From positions 135,389-199,388 of the forward strand of contig CAZXFT010000002.1 of NCBI GenBank assembly GCA_964640655.1: DNA of 64,000 bases, read 5' to 3'. The position numbers were made by a program, and so were the translations under genes. Of this stretch, positions 26,855 through 36,657 are shown piece after piece; the first letter of the stretch is position 1; every line of letters begins with the position of its first letter. The notes under the pieces were generated by a model that worked only from the letters and a program-made list of their open reading frames with translations, was not told where the DNA came from and made no database searches. The DNA comes from BJGO01 sp964640655 (GTDB taxonomy: Bacteria > Bacteroidota > Bacteroidia > Chitinophagales > UBA10324).

Positions 26855-27727
26855 ATGCTTAGATCAATGACAGGATTCGGTAAAGCCGAACACAGTGATG
26901 AACATTTTAATATCAAAGTAGAAATACGTACGCTGAACTCAAAATATTTTGATTTGAATCTCAGGATTTCACAACAGTTGAGAGAGAAAGAACACTTGAT
27001 ACGTGCCATTATGCTCGAACAAATTCAACGGGGCAAAACAGATGTAAACATTACATTGGAATTTACATCAGGAACATCTTCGCACCGCATTAATACAGCC
27101 TTACTCAAAGATTATGTTCAACAATTGAAAGGCGTAGCAACTGAATTAAATCAAACAGACAATGACTTGATTCCGGTTGCTATGAAAATGCCCGACGTGC
27201 TTAGCTCTGCTCAAAACGATAACATTGAAATCATTTGGACCTTAACAGAACAAACTATTTCGCGTGCCATTAATCAACTGAATCAGTTTAGAGAACAGGA
27301 AGGACAGTCTCTCATTAGTGAATTTGAAAAGATGATACAATCCATTCTTGCCACCTTAAATGAAGTTGCTGCAAAAGACCCTGAACGTTTGGTAAGCATC
27401 CGCGAACGACTATCACAGCTTCTCAACGAACATGTACCTAAAGAAAAAATAGATGCTAACCGTCTGGAGCAGGAGTTGATTTATTATATTGAACGAATGG
27501 ACATCACTGAAGAAAAACAACGATTACAAAATCATTGCAATTATTTTTTGGAAACTATGCGTAAGGAAAAAAATGCCGGACGCAAATTGAATTTCATAGC
27601 TCAGGAAATGGGACGCGAAATCAACACCTTAGGATCTAAAGCTAATCACGCCGGTATTCAGCAACACGTGGTACGAATGAAAGATGAATTGGAAAAAATC
27701 AAAGAACAATTGATGAATGTTTTATAG
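26855..27727 (+). CDS. yicC: YicC-family endoribonuclease
   Basis: YicC proteins are RNases that act on small RNAs and mRNA in other bacteria. The 290-residue protein begins LRSMTGFGKAE, the family signature, and ends with a DUF1732 region (NRLEQELIYYIERMDITEE, GRKLNFIAQEMGREINT). ATG 26855 is preferred over TTG 26849 by family precedent. Its stop codon overlaps a possible GTG of the next gene. Confidence 0.93.
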   Translation: MLRSMTGFGKAEHSDEHFNIKVEIRTLNSKYFDLNLRISQQLREKEHLIRAIMLEQIQRGKTDVNITLEFTSGTSSHRINTALLKDYVQQLKGVATELNQTDNDLIPVAMKMPDVLSSAQNDNIEIIWTLTEQTISRAINQLNQFREQEGQSLISEFEKMIQSILATLNEVAAKDPERLVSIRERLSQLLNEHVPKEKIDANRLEQELIYYIERMDITEEKQRLQNHCNYFLETMRKEKNAGRKLNFIAQEMGREINTLGSKANHAGIQQHVVRMKDELEKIKEQLMNVL

Positions 27728-27732
27728 TGGGT

Positions 27733-28470
27733 ATGCCGTTGCAATTAACCATACTGATTCTATTCTTGTATCTGTTCATTCAACAATCATTCAAGCAACA
27801 ACAACTTACCTATCCGCGTGTTCGCACCGCTTATACAGAGTATGCCGACTCGTTGAAAAATCATTTGCAACAACATCAAATCAACCTGACAAGTAATGAG
27901 ATTTTTCTGCGGGCTTTTAAAAAAGAGAAAACTTTAGAACTCTGGTCTAAGAATAAAAGCGACTCGCAGTTTGTATTCATTCAATCATACCCTTTCTGTG
28001 TTTTGTCGGGCATGCTTGGTCCCAAGCGCCGTCAGGGAGATGGCCAGGTACCAGAAGGTGTTTATCATATCAACCGCTTCAATCCGCAGAGCAATTTTTA
28101 TTTATCGCTCGGCATTAATTACCCCAATGCATCAGATAAAATCTTAGGAACATCAAATCCGGGTGGCGATATTTTTATTCACGGCTCCTGCGTAAGCATA
28201 GGTTGCATTCCTATTACAGACAACAGAATAAAGGAGCTTTATGTGTATTGTGTAGAAGCAAGAAACAATGGTCAGCAGCAAATACCTGTTCATATTTTTC
28301 CGGCTAGACTCTCACAAAATCAACTTGGTGAACTTCTAAAATCGACTCAAGATATTCAGTTGCAAGCTTTCTGGCAAAATCTGCAACCAGTTTATACAAT
28401 GTTTGAAACGGATAAAAAACTGCGAACCATTACAATTTCAAAAGAAGGCAGATATATGATTGCCGGTTAA
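27733..28470 (+). CDS. L,D-transpeptidase (YkuD family)
   Basis: A cell-wall enzyme that makes 3-3 crosslinks or attaches proteins to peptidoglycan. After an N-terminal membrane anchor (LQLTILILFLYLFIQ) comes the YkuD catalytic motif IFIHGSCVSIGCIPI (His and the nucleophile Cys). PFCVLSGMLGPKRRQGDGQVP is typical of the ErfK/murein L,D-transpeptidase-like branch. ATG 27733 is chosen; GTG 27727 overlaps the yicC stop and is also possible. It converges on scpB. Confidence 0.9.
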   Translation: MPLQLTILILFLYLFIQQSFKQQQLTYPRVRTAYTEYADSLKNHLQQHQINLTSNEIFLRAFKKEKTLELWSKNKSDSQFVFIQSYPFCVLSGMLGPKRRQGDGQVPEGVYHINRFNPQSNFYLSLGINYPNASDKILGTSNPGGDIFIHGSCVSIGCIPITDNRIKELYVYCVEARNNGQQQIPVHIFPARLSQNQLGELLKSTQDIQLQAFWQNLQPVYTMFETDKKLRTITISKEGRYMIAG

Positions 28471-28478
28471 TGCAGCAC

Positions 28479-29039
28479 TTATAGCACTTCGCTGGGTACG
28501 CCGATACTGTTTTCTTCTATAACCTCAATTTCTTTCAACTTAGGTAAGTCAGCTGTACTGTTTATTCCAAAATAGTTTAAGAAATATGGACTCACAGAAT
28601 ATAAAATGGCTTTGCCTGCGCTTTCACTGCGACCGCTAATGATGATTAAATCTTTTTCCAGCAGTTTTTGAATGGCATAATCGCAGTTAACACCACGAAT
28701 CTGCTCAATATCACTTTTTGATGTTGGTTGTTTGTATGCAATTATTGAAAGACATTCCAATTGACCGGTGCTGAGTTTCTTGTTCAACTTTTGCTTGACA
28801 TACTCGGCCACTGTGGGTTCATAGGCATTCTTGGTAAAAAACTGATAACCACCTGCGATTGGAAGAATATGAAAAGCAAATTGTTCGTCTTCGTATTTAT
28901 TAACCAATATGTCTAATTCTGCCTGTATTTGTTCCTGACTTAATTCGGTGCCCAATAACTTCTTAATACAGCCTTGAATTTCTTCAAGGGTAAGTGGACT
29001 GTCGGCAGCAAAAATGAGGGATTCAATGTGTTGTTGCAT
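28479..29039 (-). CDS. scpB: Segregation and condensation protein B
   Basis: ScpB is the winged-helix kite subunit that binds ScpA and SMC to form the chromosome-condensing complex. The 186-residue protein has two winged-helix domains with the family segment LSIIAYKQPTSKSDIEQIRG and the dimer helix at the N-terminus (HIESLIFAADSPLTLEEI). scpA and smc are not in the window. It has its own -7 promoter element. Confidence 0.94.
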   Translation of the reverse strand: MQQHIESLIFAADSPLTLEEIQGCIKKLLGTELSQEQIQAELDILVNKYEDEQFAFHILPIAGGYQFFTKNAYEPTVAEYVKQKLNKKLSTGQLECLSIIAYKQPTSKSDIEQIRGVNCDYAIQKLLEKDLIIISGRSESAGKAILYSVSPYFLNYFGINSTADLPKLKEIEVIEENSIGVPSEVL

Positions 29040-29060
29040 ATATTCTATTTCGGGTTAGAG

Positions 29061-29068
29061 CAAAAGTA
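29061..29068 (-). promoter_or_regulatory. -7 promoter element (TACTTTTG) for scpB
   Basis: Exact TAnnTTTG match on the minus strand, 21 bases before the scpB ATG. A TTG lies 18 bases further upstream (plus-strand CAA at 29087-29089), close to the consensus -33 spacing. Confidence 0.6.
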
Positions 29069-29115
29069 ATAGAATAACGCTAATGCCAATCGCTTATTTG
29101 ACACTTCCTTAAACA

Positions 29116-29145
29116 ACAAAAAGCGCTCCAGAGGTGAAGCGCTTT
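29116..29145 (-). terminator. Terminator of the sigma-54-type regulator gene
   Basis: The stem AAAGCGCT / AGCGCTTT (29120-29127 and 29138-29145) is followed on the minus strand by TTTTTGTTGTT. It lies between two minus-strand genes. Confidence 0.7.
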
Positions 29146-29170
29146 CTCTATGAAAAAACAAAAAAAAGAA

Positions 29171-30430
29171 TTAAATCAGTGCGGAGAAAATCATATCGTC
29201 CGGTGAAATTATATTGTCATCACAAATCAATACCGTACGTTCAACAAGCGCTTTTAACTCACGGATATTACCGGGCCACGTATGTGAGGCAATTTTTTGT
29301 AGTGCCTGTGAGTTGAAACTCTTTTGGGGTAATTTATTTCTATCACAGAATTCTTTCAGGAAATGTTTTGCCAACAGGATACTGTCGTTTTCGCGCTCGC
29401 GTAATGGGGGTAGATGAATCAAAAATCCTTGCAAACGATAATAAAGATCTTCGCGCATCTTTCCATCTTTAACACGCTGTGCCAGATTTTTATTGGTTGC
29501 CGCCACTACACGTACATCTAGTTGTATTTCTTTATTGGAACCTAAACGCATAATCTTATTCTCCTGCAATACGCGCAGAAGCTTAGTTTGAAGGTTCAAA
29601 TCCATTTCACCAATTTCATCGAGGAAAATGGTGCCGCCGTTTGCTTCCTCAAATTTTCCAATTCTTTTTGCATCGGCTCCGGTAAATGCACCTTTTTCAT
29701 GGCCAAACAATTCGCTTTCCATGAGGTCTTCAGGAATCGCAGCCATGTTAACTAATACATAAGGCATTTTTGCGCGTGGAGAATTAAAGTGAATTGAAGC
29801 TGCTGCCAACTCTTTGCCTGTGCCGCTTTCGCCGGTTATCAAAGCAAGCATATTGGTCTTTTCCACTTTTTGAATCAGACGCAATACTTTTAAAACTGCA
29901 GGACTTTCACCAATTATTTTGTTATACTTATTACGATCAACAATTTGCTCGCGCAAATAATCTACCTCCTTACGAAGGTTTACATTCTTACTCAGGTTTT
30001 CAACAGTTATTGCCAACTTCACCATGGTGTTATCGTTTTTCATGAGGTAGCCGCTTGCGCCGTTGTTATAACATTCAACCACTACTTCAACCTTATCCTG
30101 TCCGGATAGAATTATGCATTGAATGTCCTTATTGTAATTCTTGACTTCTTTCAAAACATCCAGGCCATTTCGGTCGGGCAGGTTATAATCAATAGTTACT
30201 ATGTCGGGGTTCAAGTGAATATTCTTGAATAAATCTTCAGCTGACTGAAAAATATGAATGTCGTACTTGTCTTCAGTTTCAATAGAATGCTGAAGTAAAG
30301 TGGCATACAAATCATTGTCTTCAACAATAAAGATCTTTGTGATGTGACGATTGTCTGGGCTAACTGTTGGTGTAGGCGTTTCGTTTTTTGTTTCCGGAGT
30401 TGTTTCCGCTTTCTTAATAAAATTAAACAT
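29171..30430 (-). CDS. Sigma-54-type response regulator lacking an HTH domain
   Basis: A 419-residue response regulator. After a 28-residue disordered start comes a receiver domain (IFIVEDND; phosphoacceptor Asp81 in TIDYNLPDRNG), then a sigma-54 AAA+ domain with Walker A TGESGTGKE, the sigma-54-contacting loop GAFTGA and Walker B GGTIFLDEIGEM. The protein ends shortly after the AAA+ lid (TWPGNIRELKALVERTVL, DDMIFSALI), so the usual Fis-type DNA-binding helix-turn-helix is missing. It would have to act from solution or through a partner. No cognate kinase is adjacent; the hybrid kinase at 32.8 kb is the nearest. Confidence 0.9.
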   Translation of the reverse strand: MFNFIKKAETTPETKNETPTPTVSPDNRHITKIFIVEDNDLYATLLQHSIETEDKYDIHIFQSAEDLFKNIHLNPDIVTIDYNLPDRNGLDVLKEVKNYNKDIQCIILSGQDKVEVVVECYNNGASGYLMKNDNTMVKLAITVENLSKNVNLRKEVDYLREQIVDRNKYNKIIGESPAVLKVLRLIQKVEKTNMLALITGESGTGKELAAASIHFNSPRAKMPYVLVNMAAIPEDLMESELFGHEKGAFTGADAKRIGKFEEANGGTIFLDEIGEMDLNLQTKLLRVLQENKIMRLGSNKEIQLDVRVVAATNKNLAQRVKDGKMREDLYYRLQGFLIHLPPLRERENDSILLAKHFLKEFCDRNKLPQKSFNSQALQKIASHTWPGNIRELKALVERTVLICDDNIISPDDMIFSALI

Positions 30431-30533
30431 TGTAATTGGAGCTGTTTTTTTAACTTTCCGTTTTTACTTGTTTAAAGTGAAGATGTTACAGTAGATAGGA
30501 TGATATTTCGGATATTGTAGAACAATAATAAAT

Positions 30534-30567
30534 AAGAAAGCCGCTGCGATCTCGCAGCGGCTTTCTT
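30534..30567. terminator. Strong hairpin terminator
   Basis: A perfect 16-bp stem AAGAAAGCCGCTGCGA / TCGCAGCGGCTTTCTT with a two-base loop, followed on the minus strand by a T-rich stretch. It ends the zinc-peptidase transcript. Confidence 0.85.
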
Positions 30568-30584
30568 ATGAATGCATTCGATGA

Positions 30585-31259
30585 TTAATTGCGACGCATA
30601 TATATCAGTATATAGTATATTAAAGTAGCTAATGACGCTATAGCTGCAACTACATAAGTCATAGCAGCCCACCACAAACCATCTTTAGCTTTTTCGTGGT
30701 CAACAGAACTACTTAGAGTACCCGTCTTGTCCAGCCAGGCCAACGCACGGTTACTGGCATCAAATTCCACCGGCAATGTTATGAAAGAGAACAATGTTGT
30801 TACTCCAAACAATACGATACCTGCTAAAAGTAAACCTGGGAATACATTGATCAACAGAACACCACCTAATAATACCCATTGAACTATGTTTGATGAGAAC
30901 TGCACTGCCGGCACTAATTTACTGCGGAGTGTTAACCAGGAGTATGCCTGAGCGTGCTGCACTGCGTGACCGCACTCGTGAGCAGCAATTGCTGCTGCTG
31001 TTACCGTATTTCCGTTGTAAACTTCGGGACTCAGGTTTACTGTTTTGTTGAGAGGATTATAGTGGTCGGTAAGAAAGCCCGGTACAGAAATGATTTTTAC
31101 ATCATAAATGCCGTTATCATTTAGCATTTTTTCAGCCACATCACGGCCTGACATACCATTGCGAAGAGGAAGTTTAGAGTATTCTGTTAGCTTGCTTTTT
31201 AAACGCCATTGAACCAACATCCCGACTGCCATAAAGAAAATTAGAATTACGAAAAACAT
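30585..31259 (-). CDS. Membrane zinc metallopeptidase (YugP-like)
   Basis: A 224-residue inner-membrane protein with an N-terminal anchor, the zinc-binding motif AAHECGHAVQHA, and three further hydrophobic segments (two around VQWVLLGGVLLINVFPGLLL and one at the C-terminus). This is the neutral zinc metallopeptidase family related to YugP. Substrates are not known, though a role in membrane protein turnover is plausible. It has a -7 promoter element and a terminator of its own, so it is a single-gene unit. Confidence 0.92.
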   Translation of the reverse strand: MFFVILIFFMAVGMLVQWRLKSKLTEYSKLPLRNGMSGRDVAEKMLNDNGIYDVKIISVPGFLTDHYNPLNKTVNLSPEVYNGNTVTAAAIAAHECGHAVQHAQAYSWLTLRSKLVPAVQFSSNIVQWVLLGGVLLINVFPGLLLAGIVLFGVTTLFSFITLPVEFDASNRALAWLDKTGTLSSSVDHEKAKDGLWWAAMTYVVAAIASLATLIYYILIYMRRN

Positions 31260-31289
31260 AATTATTTAAATTTTTGAAGTGATTGCACA

Positions 31290-31297
31290 CAAAAATA
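31290..31297 (-). promoter_or_regulatory. -7 promoter element (TATTTTTG) for the zinc peptidase
   Basis: Exact TAnnTTTG match on the minus strand, 30 bases before the ATG at 31259. Confidence 0.5.
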
Positions 31298-31364
31298 TGT
31301 GCCATATTGGAAAACGGAAATAATGTCCTGTTTGTTCAGGAAATGTCGTCAATTATTACGACAC

Positions 31365-32675
31365 TTATTCTACAACGAATTGATTGTTGTAACTTTTTGT
31401 GCCATCAATAATCCTAAGCACATAGTTACCGGCAGTCATGTTTTTATTCAGTGTGAGTGTTTGCTGAATAGTACTGTTATCAATCCCTATATTATTGGTA
31501 TAAAAACAGTTGCCTGCTGCATCCCATACTTCAACTTTTACCATACTCTCGGGACTGTCGATTTTAAAGTAAGTGTGCAGATGAGTTCCTGAAGAATCCG
31601 GTGTAATCATAACAGGCATAGAAAGACCGCGATAAACGCGACCTTTTTCAGCCAGAACATTTTCAATGATACGGTCGCTTGATTTTAATATATAGCTGTT
31701 GCTCCAATTGCTTTTCTCTGATTTTGATTTATCGCAAACTGTTGAAGCTTCTATGACATAGTTGGCTCCTTCTTGAAGGTTAGTGAGGGTTACACTATTT
31801 TTTGATGTTTCTATCATCTGCCAGTCGGTATCTTGCTCTTTTTTAAATCGGATGGTTGAAGGTCCGGTGTTAGAAAGTGTAATAACAGCAGCATTGGTTG
31901 ATGTTACCTTATGCGAGATGATCTCCGGTGCTTTGCATTTGCTGCAGTCGGTGCGCACATTTACTACAGTGCTTAACACTTGTTTCACTACAGGCCGTAC
32001 ACTGAATTCAGATACTTCTATAATGTCGCCATCGCCATCGTAATGTGTGAGCAACATGGTAATGTTTACAGCATCGGCACTTTGATTTCTCCAAACAAAT
32101 TGAAACCCGTTTCGGAAATAATTATTTATGAAGTATTTACCAGCCAACTTTCTATTAACTATTATTTCTAACAATCCTTTGTCGAGAGCGGATAGTGTGC
32201 GTGCATTTAAAGTGAGTAGGTAATCAACACCAGCCTGTAGTTTTATTTCTTTTCTGTAAAAAATGCGCTCCTTGCTATTTAATAATTCAGAAGTAATCAG
32301 GTGTCTTCCACTTTCACCAAAAACGCGTTCTTGTTTTTTATATATTGTAGCAGTGTATGTCGTTGTTTTATTAGGCGAAGCTATTGGTGTTGCCGAATTG
32401 GCATTATCCAGGTATTTTACAGGTGCCCATTCATATATATCACCTCCATAAGCCTTCAGAGACACAGTATCGCCTTGACAAATTGACTTGTTTTCTGAAA
32501 CATAAAATGAATACGTGCGTGCTTTTACATCTTTGCTCCTGAATTGATCTGCCACTAATAATAATAATGTACTTACTACACTACCGGTGGCTATTCCAAA
32601 CAGGGAATACATCAGGATTGTTTTTAGTGTATTGTGTGTGCGAACCTGCACTTTGTTTGTAGAGCGTATAGTCAT
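31365..32675 (-). CDS. T9SS-like protein with N-terminal membrane segment and Fn3 domain
   Basis: ATG 32675 (MTIRSTNK) is preferred; the longer frame from 32723 adds 16 residues without a recognisable feature. The N-terminus has a basic stretch and then one hydrophobic segment (LFGIATGSVVSTLLLLVADQ). Residues about 55-110 look like an Ig/PKD-type repeat (SICQGDTVSLKAYGGDIYEW), and about 250-340 like a fibronectin III domain. The C-terminus (NMTAGNYVLRIIDG to NQFVVE) matches a T9SS sorting domain but lacks the usual YPNP start. A surface or periplasmic role is likely; the function is unknown. Confidence 0.78.
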   Translation of the reverse strand: MTIRSTNKVQVRTHNTLKTILMYSLFGIATGSVVSTLLLLVADQFRSKDVKARTYSFYVSENKSICQGDTVSLKAYGGDIYEWAPVKYLDNANSATPIASPNKTTTYTATIYKKQERVFGESGRHLITSELLNSKERIFYRKEIKLQAGVDYLLTLNARTLSALDKGLLEIIVNRKLAGKYFINNYFRNGFQFVWRNQSADAVNITMLLTHYDGDGDIIEVSEFSVRPVVKQVLSTVVNVRTDCSKCKAPEIISHKVTSTNAAVITLSNTGPSTIRFKKEQDTDWQMIETSKNSVTLTNLQEGANYVIEASTVCDKSKSEKSNWSNSYILKSSDRIIENVLAEKGRVYRGLSMPVMITPDSSGTHLHTYFKIDSPESMVKVEVWDAAGNCFYTNNIGIDNSTIQQTLTLNKNMTAGNYVLRIIDGTKSYNNQFVVE

Positions 32676-32791
32676 TCGACTGAAATTTTGGCGCTTTACG
32701 AGACCAAAGTGTAATAGTTCCAAATAGAAGAAAATGCGGTTTTTTCTAAAATTTCAATGATTTTAATAAAGCCGGATGTAACTATTATAAA

Positions 32792-35700
32792 ATGGGAACG
32801 AATAAAAGCAACATCAAAAAACAACCAATGTCTGTATTAAACACCTATAAAGTATTTGGCTTTGATAATCGAACGGAATCAAGTCAATACCTCAAGCTAT
32901 ACAGGGCCATGAGCTTGGCCGGAATGATACTCTATCCGCTCATTTACTATTTTACTTCACAGTCTGCGCACGCCAAGTTTGATAATTTATATCTGACTTT
33001 CTTTATGTCAGTAGTGTGTTTGGCATTTTATCTCTCTACATACTACATAGCATTTGTCCGTGATCGTGTTGAAGTTTTTGCCCAAGTGGTTCTGTACACA
33101 TGTACATTTCAATCCTTACACGAGCTGCATTATTCTCAGTATGACTCAGGAATATTTATAGGATTCATGTTAGTGTTAACCATATTTAATGTGTCTTTCA
33201 CTCAGGCCAAACACTTAGCTATATACAATCTGACATTCTTTGTTCTTTTTAGCATTTCCAACTTTTCAGTTAATCCGGTCAAGGAGGCGTTGTTTAATGA
33301 GATAAATATTCTGACTGTTCAGATTCTTATGCAAATTATAGTTACCAACTTTTTAAACAGTAAGAATCAACATCAGTTAAAGGCTGAGATTATGTCTTCG
33401 TTGTTCAATGATGCTCCGGATGCCATTTTGTTTATTGATATTGAGAAAAAAGAAATAGTAAATTGTAATAAAAAATCGCTCGAGTTATTTGAGTGTTATA
33501 AGAAAGATCAGTTGCTCTTTAAATCCCTAGAGGCTTTATTCCGAAATACAAGTTTGATAAAGGAACTGCTTGATTTTGATAGTAAAAAACATGTAGCAGT
33601 GACCTTAGTTGAAGAAGTAATGCTGTATAAACTAAATGGAGCAAGTTTCTGGGCAGATACGGCTATATCAACTCTGACCATTAAGAATAAAGACTTTCTT
33701 CTGGTACGTATATCAGATATAGATGCAGTTAAGAAATCGCAAATGGCTTTAGTTGAGAGTGAAGAGCGTTACCGCGACATTATCGAAAATTCTAAAGACC
33801 TGATTTGCATTCACGATGTAGATGGTAGAATACAGGTTGCCAATAAAGCATTCAGTACCGTTCTTGGTTATGATGAACACGAGATTAGTGGTACCAATAT
33901 TATTGACTACATACCCGAACGCCATAGAAATGATTTTTACAAATACATCGATGAGCTTGTTGCTAAAGGGGAAAACAAAGGTGTAATGAAGGCAGTTAGC
34001 AAATCGGGAGAGTTAAAGCTTTTGGAATTTAATAATTCCACCAAGCGTGATGAAACAGGCTCTATTACAGTACGTGGTATGGCTGTTGACATTACAGAAA
34101 AATATATGCTGCAACGCAAACTGAACGAGAGTCTGAAGCATTTCCAAATGATTTCAGAGAACTCGGCGGATATGATTTGTCAGCATTCAAAAAATGGATT
34201 GTTTGAGTATGTATCAACTGCTGTTGTTAAACTTACAGGTTACCTGCCCGAAGAATTATTAGGAAAGGATTTTCTCTCCATCATTCATCCTGATGACCAA
34301 AAGTTGATACGTTTGGTAAGTCCTCTGTACTGCGAACAGATTGATAACGAACCTACAAGTATTGAGTACAGAATATCAAAAAAGAATGGACGTATATTGT
34401 GGGTAAATACCATCTTTAAACCTATACATAATGATAGTGGTGTTATCACCGGTTATCATTCCTCTTCGCGCGATATTTCAGAACGCAAGAAAATTGAGCA
34501 TCAGACAGAAAGAAAAGATCGCCTTTTTAAATCTCTAACAGAAGCATCAAAAGAATTATTGAGTAATCATAATATGGATCAATCGGTACCTGCAGCAATG
34601 ACTATCATGTCTAAGTCTTTGCAGGTTGATGCCTCTGCAATGTATCAGGTTACTGTTAATGAACATGGTGATTTGTGTCTGAATCATTTATATGGATGGA
34701 CTTCTGTACAAGATGAAGTAGCTTTCAGAGATTTGACAAAACAGAATCTGTCTGTTTCATCTTATCTGCAACGTTGGTACGACATTTTAAATAATGGAAC
34801 ACTGGTGAAAGGATTTCATACATCCTTTACAGACAATGAACGAGCACTTATTCACGATGGTAATTTTCAGTCAGTGATCGTATTGCCTGTAACCGTGGAT
34901 AATAAATTGTGGGGAATTATGTGTTATTCATACAATACAGAGTTTCACGTTTGGAACGCTGTAGAAGAAGCTATACTAAAAACAGCTTGCTCCGGTATTG
35001 CAGGCACAATTCTTCGCCATCAGAATGAAAATGAATTGACGCTGGCAAAAGAAACAGCGGAATATGCCTCAAAAGCAAAAGAAACATTTCTGGCTAATGT
35101 GAGCCACGAGATACGCACACCAATGAATGGTATCATCGGGTTAACACGTCTATTGGAAAAAACACCAATGAATGAAACACAGAAGCGCTATATCTCCGCA
35201 GTTAAACAGTCCGGTGAATATTTATTAGTCATCATCAACGACCTCTTAGATTATTCTAAAATTGTAGCAGGTCATATGGAGTTTGAACATATTCCATTCA
35301 ACCTCGATAATATTCTAAATAACATCAACCACACATATTCTCTGAAAGCAATTGAAAAGGGAATAGAGTTTATCATAACTTGTGGCGAAGATGTGCCTCG
35401 TTGGTTAACCGGTGACCCGGTACGTTTAAATCAGATTATTGTGAACCTTATTGGGAACTCTATTAAGTTCACCGAGAAAGGTCACGTTGAATTGCGTATT
35501 CAATTGTTAAAACAGTTAAATAATAAAGCTACAGTACGATTTATGGTTAAGGATACCGGGATAGGAATAGCAAAAGAAAAACTCGGTACTGTGTTTGAAA
35601 GCTTTAAACAGGCTGAAACAGCAACTTCAAGAAAATATGGAGGCACAGGTCTTGGGCTTTCAATTGTAAAAAAATTAGTTGAAGCTCACGGCAGCGAAAT

Positions 35701-36646
35701 TCATCTCGATAGCGATACCGGTAAGGGATGTGAGTTTTATTTTCACATCGATTTTGAAATAGCCTCAAAAGTGGAAGCTGAGGTAGATGAATCCGATTCA
35801 GTAATTAGTCTTGTCGGAGCTAAGATTCTATTAGCTGAGGATAATATGGTTAATCAGTTGTTGGCTTTTGACTTAATTAGCAGTTGGGGTGCTCAATTGA
35901 CTATGGTGGATAACGGTGAAAAAGCAATTGCCAAACTCAAAGAAGATTCATTTGATCTGGTGCTTATGGATGTACAAATGCCGGTGCTTGGTGGTCTTGA
36001 AGCTACTGAGATTATCCGTCAGTACTCTGATCCTGCCATCAAACAAATTCCAATTATTGCCATGACAGCTGATGCTATAAAGCAAAATATTAAAAAGTGT
36101 TTCGACGTGGGTATGAACGATCATATTACTAAGCCATTTATACCATTGGAGTTGAATAAAATAATTTGGAAGAATTTTACGGATGCAACCAAAAAGCGCT
36201 TATCTTCATCCAATAATTCAGGGACCCTAAAAGTAACTGAATCAACCCAACAAGCCATACGACAACCCGAATCAGTGACCACTACTACCACTTTCCAATA
36301 TACATCCCTTCATAACCTTCTGGAATTCTCTCGTGGCAAGAATGACTTTGTTGCAAAAATGCTCAAGCTATTGCTAGATCAAACTCCACCTGCAGTGGAA
36401 GGAATTCGTAAGGGTATTGAATCATCAAACTGGCCTGAAGTGCGTGCATTGGCTCACAAAATGAAGCCCAATATACACTTGATGGGCAATCCTGAGTTGG
36501 ATCGTATGATACTGAAATTGGAAAAGGACTCCGACGCACAGGTAGGCCTAAATGAAATGCCGGCGCTATTCAACGACTTTTTTACTCTGTATCAGTTAGC
36601 TGTTGAAGAGCTTAAAATTGCCCTTGCTCAATACTCAGTTTCTTAG
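32792..36646 (+). CDS. Hybrid sensor histidine kinase with PAS, GAF, receiver and HPt domains
   Basis: A 1284-residue membrane kinase able to run a whole phosphorelay. Order: about six membrane segments (residues 30-190), three PAS domains (near 200-310, 325-445 and 445-570), a GAF-like domain (580-740), HisKA with phosphorylated His772 (NVSHEIRTPMNG), HATPase (NLIGNSIKFTEKG, GGTGLGLSIVKK), a receiver with Asp1060 (VLMDVQMPV) and a C-terminal HPt with His1222 (LAHKMKPN). Phosphate should move His772 to Asp1060 to His1222 and then to a separate receiver, plausibly one of those encoded next. The signal sensed is unknown. Confidence 0.94.
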   Translation: MGTNKSNIKKQPMSVLNTYKVFGFDNRTESSQYLKLYRAMSLAGMILYPLIYYFTSQSAHAKFDNLYLTFFMSVVCLAFYLSTYYIAFVRDRVEVFAQVVLYTCTFQSLHELHYSQYDSGIFIGFMLVLTIFNVSFTQAKHLAIYNLTFFVLFSISNFSVNPVKEALFNEINILTVQILMQIIVTNFLNSKNQHQLKAEIMSSLFNDAPDAILFIDIEKKEIVNCNKKSLELFECYKKDQLLFKSLEALFRNTSLIKELLDFDSKKHVAVTLVEEVMLYKLNGASFWADTAISTLTIKNKDFLLVRISDIDAVKKSQMALVESEERYRDIIENSKDLICIHDVDGRIQVANKAFSTVLGYDEHEISGTNIIDYIPERHRNDFYKYIDELVAKGENKGVMKAVSKSGELKLLEFNNSTKRDETGSITVRGMAVDITEKYMLQRKLNESLKHFQMISENSADMICQHSKNGLFEYVSTAVVKLTGYLPEELLGKDFLSIIHPDDQKLIRLVSPLYCEQIDNEPTSIEYRISKKNGRILWVNTIFKPIHNDSGVITGYHSSSRDISERKKIEHQTERKDRLFKSLTEASKELLSNHNMDQSVPAAMTIMSKSLQVDASAMYQVTVNEHGDLCLNHLYGWTSVQDEVAFRDLTKQNLSVSSYLQRWYDILNNGTLVKGFHTSFTDNERALIHDGNFQSVIVLPVTVDNKLWGIMCYSYNTEFHVWNAVEEAILKTACSGIAGTILRHQNENELTLAKETAEYASKAKETFLANVSHEIRTPMNGIIGLTRLLEKTPMNETQKRYISAVKQSGEYLLVIINDLLDYSKIVAGHMEFEHIPFNLDNILNNINHTYSLKAIEKGIEFIITCGEDVPRWLTGDPVRLNQIIVNLIGNSIKFTEKGHVELRIQLLKQLNNKATVRFMVKDTGIGIAKEKLGTVFESFKQAETATSRKYGGTGLGLSIVKKLVEAHGSEIHLDSDTGKGCEFYFHIDFEIASKVEAEVDESDSVISLVGAKILLAEDNMVNQLLAFDLISSWGAQLTMVDNGEKAIAKLKEDSFDLVLMDVQMPVLGGLEATEIIRQYSDPAIKQIPIIAMTADAIKQNIKKCFDVGMNDHITKPFIPLELNKIIWKNFTDATKKRLSSSNNSGTLKVTESTQQAIRQPESVTTTTTFQYTSLHNLLEFSRGKNDFVAKMLKLLLDQTPPAVEGIRKGIESSNWPEVRALAHKMKPNIHLMGNPELDRMILKLEKDSDAQVGLNEMPALFNDFFTLYQLAVEELKIALAQYSVS

Positions 36647-36657
36647 CTTAATTAAAC

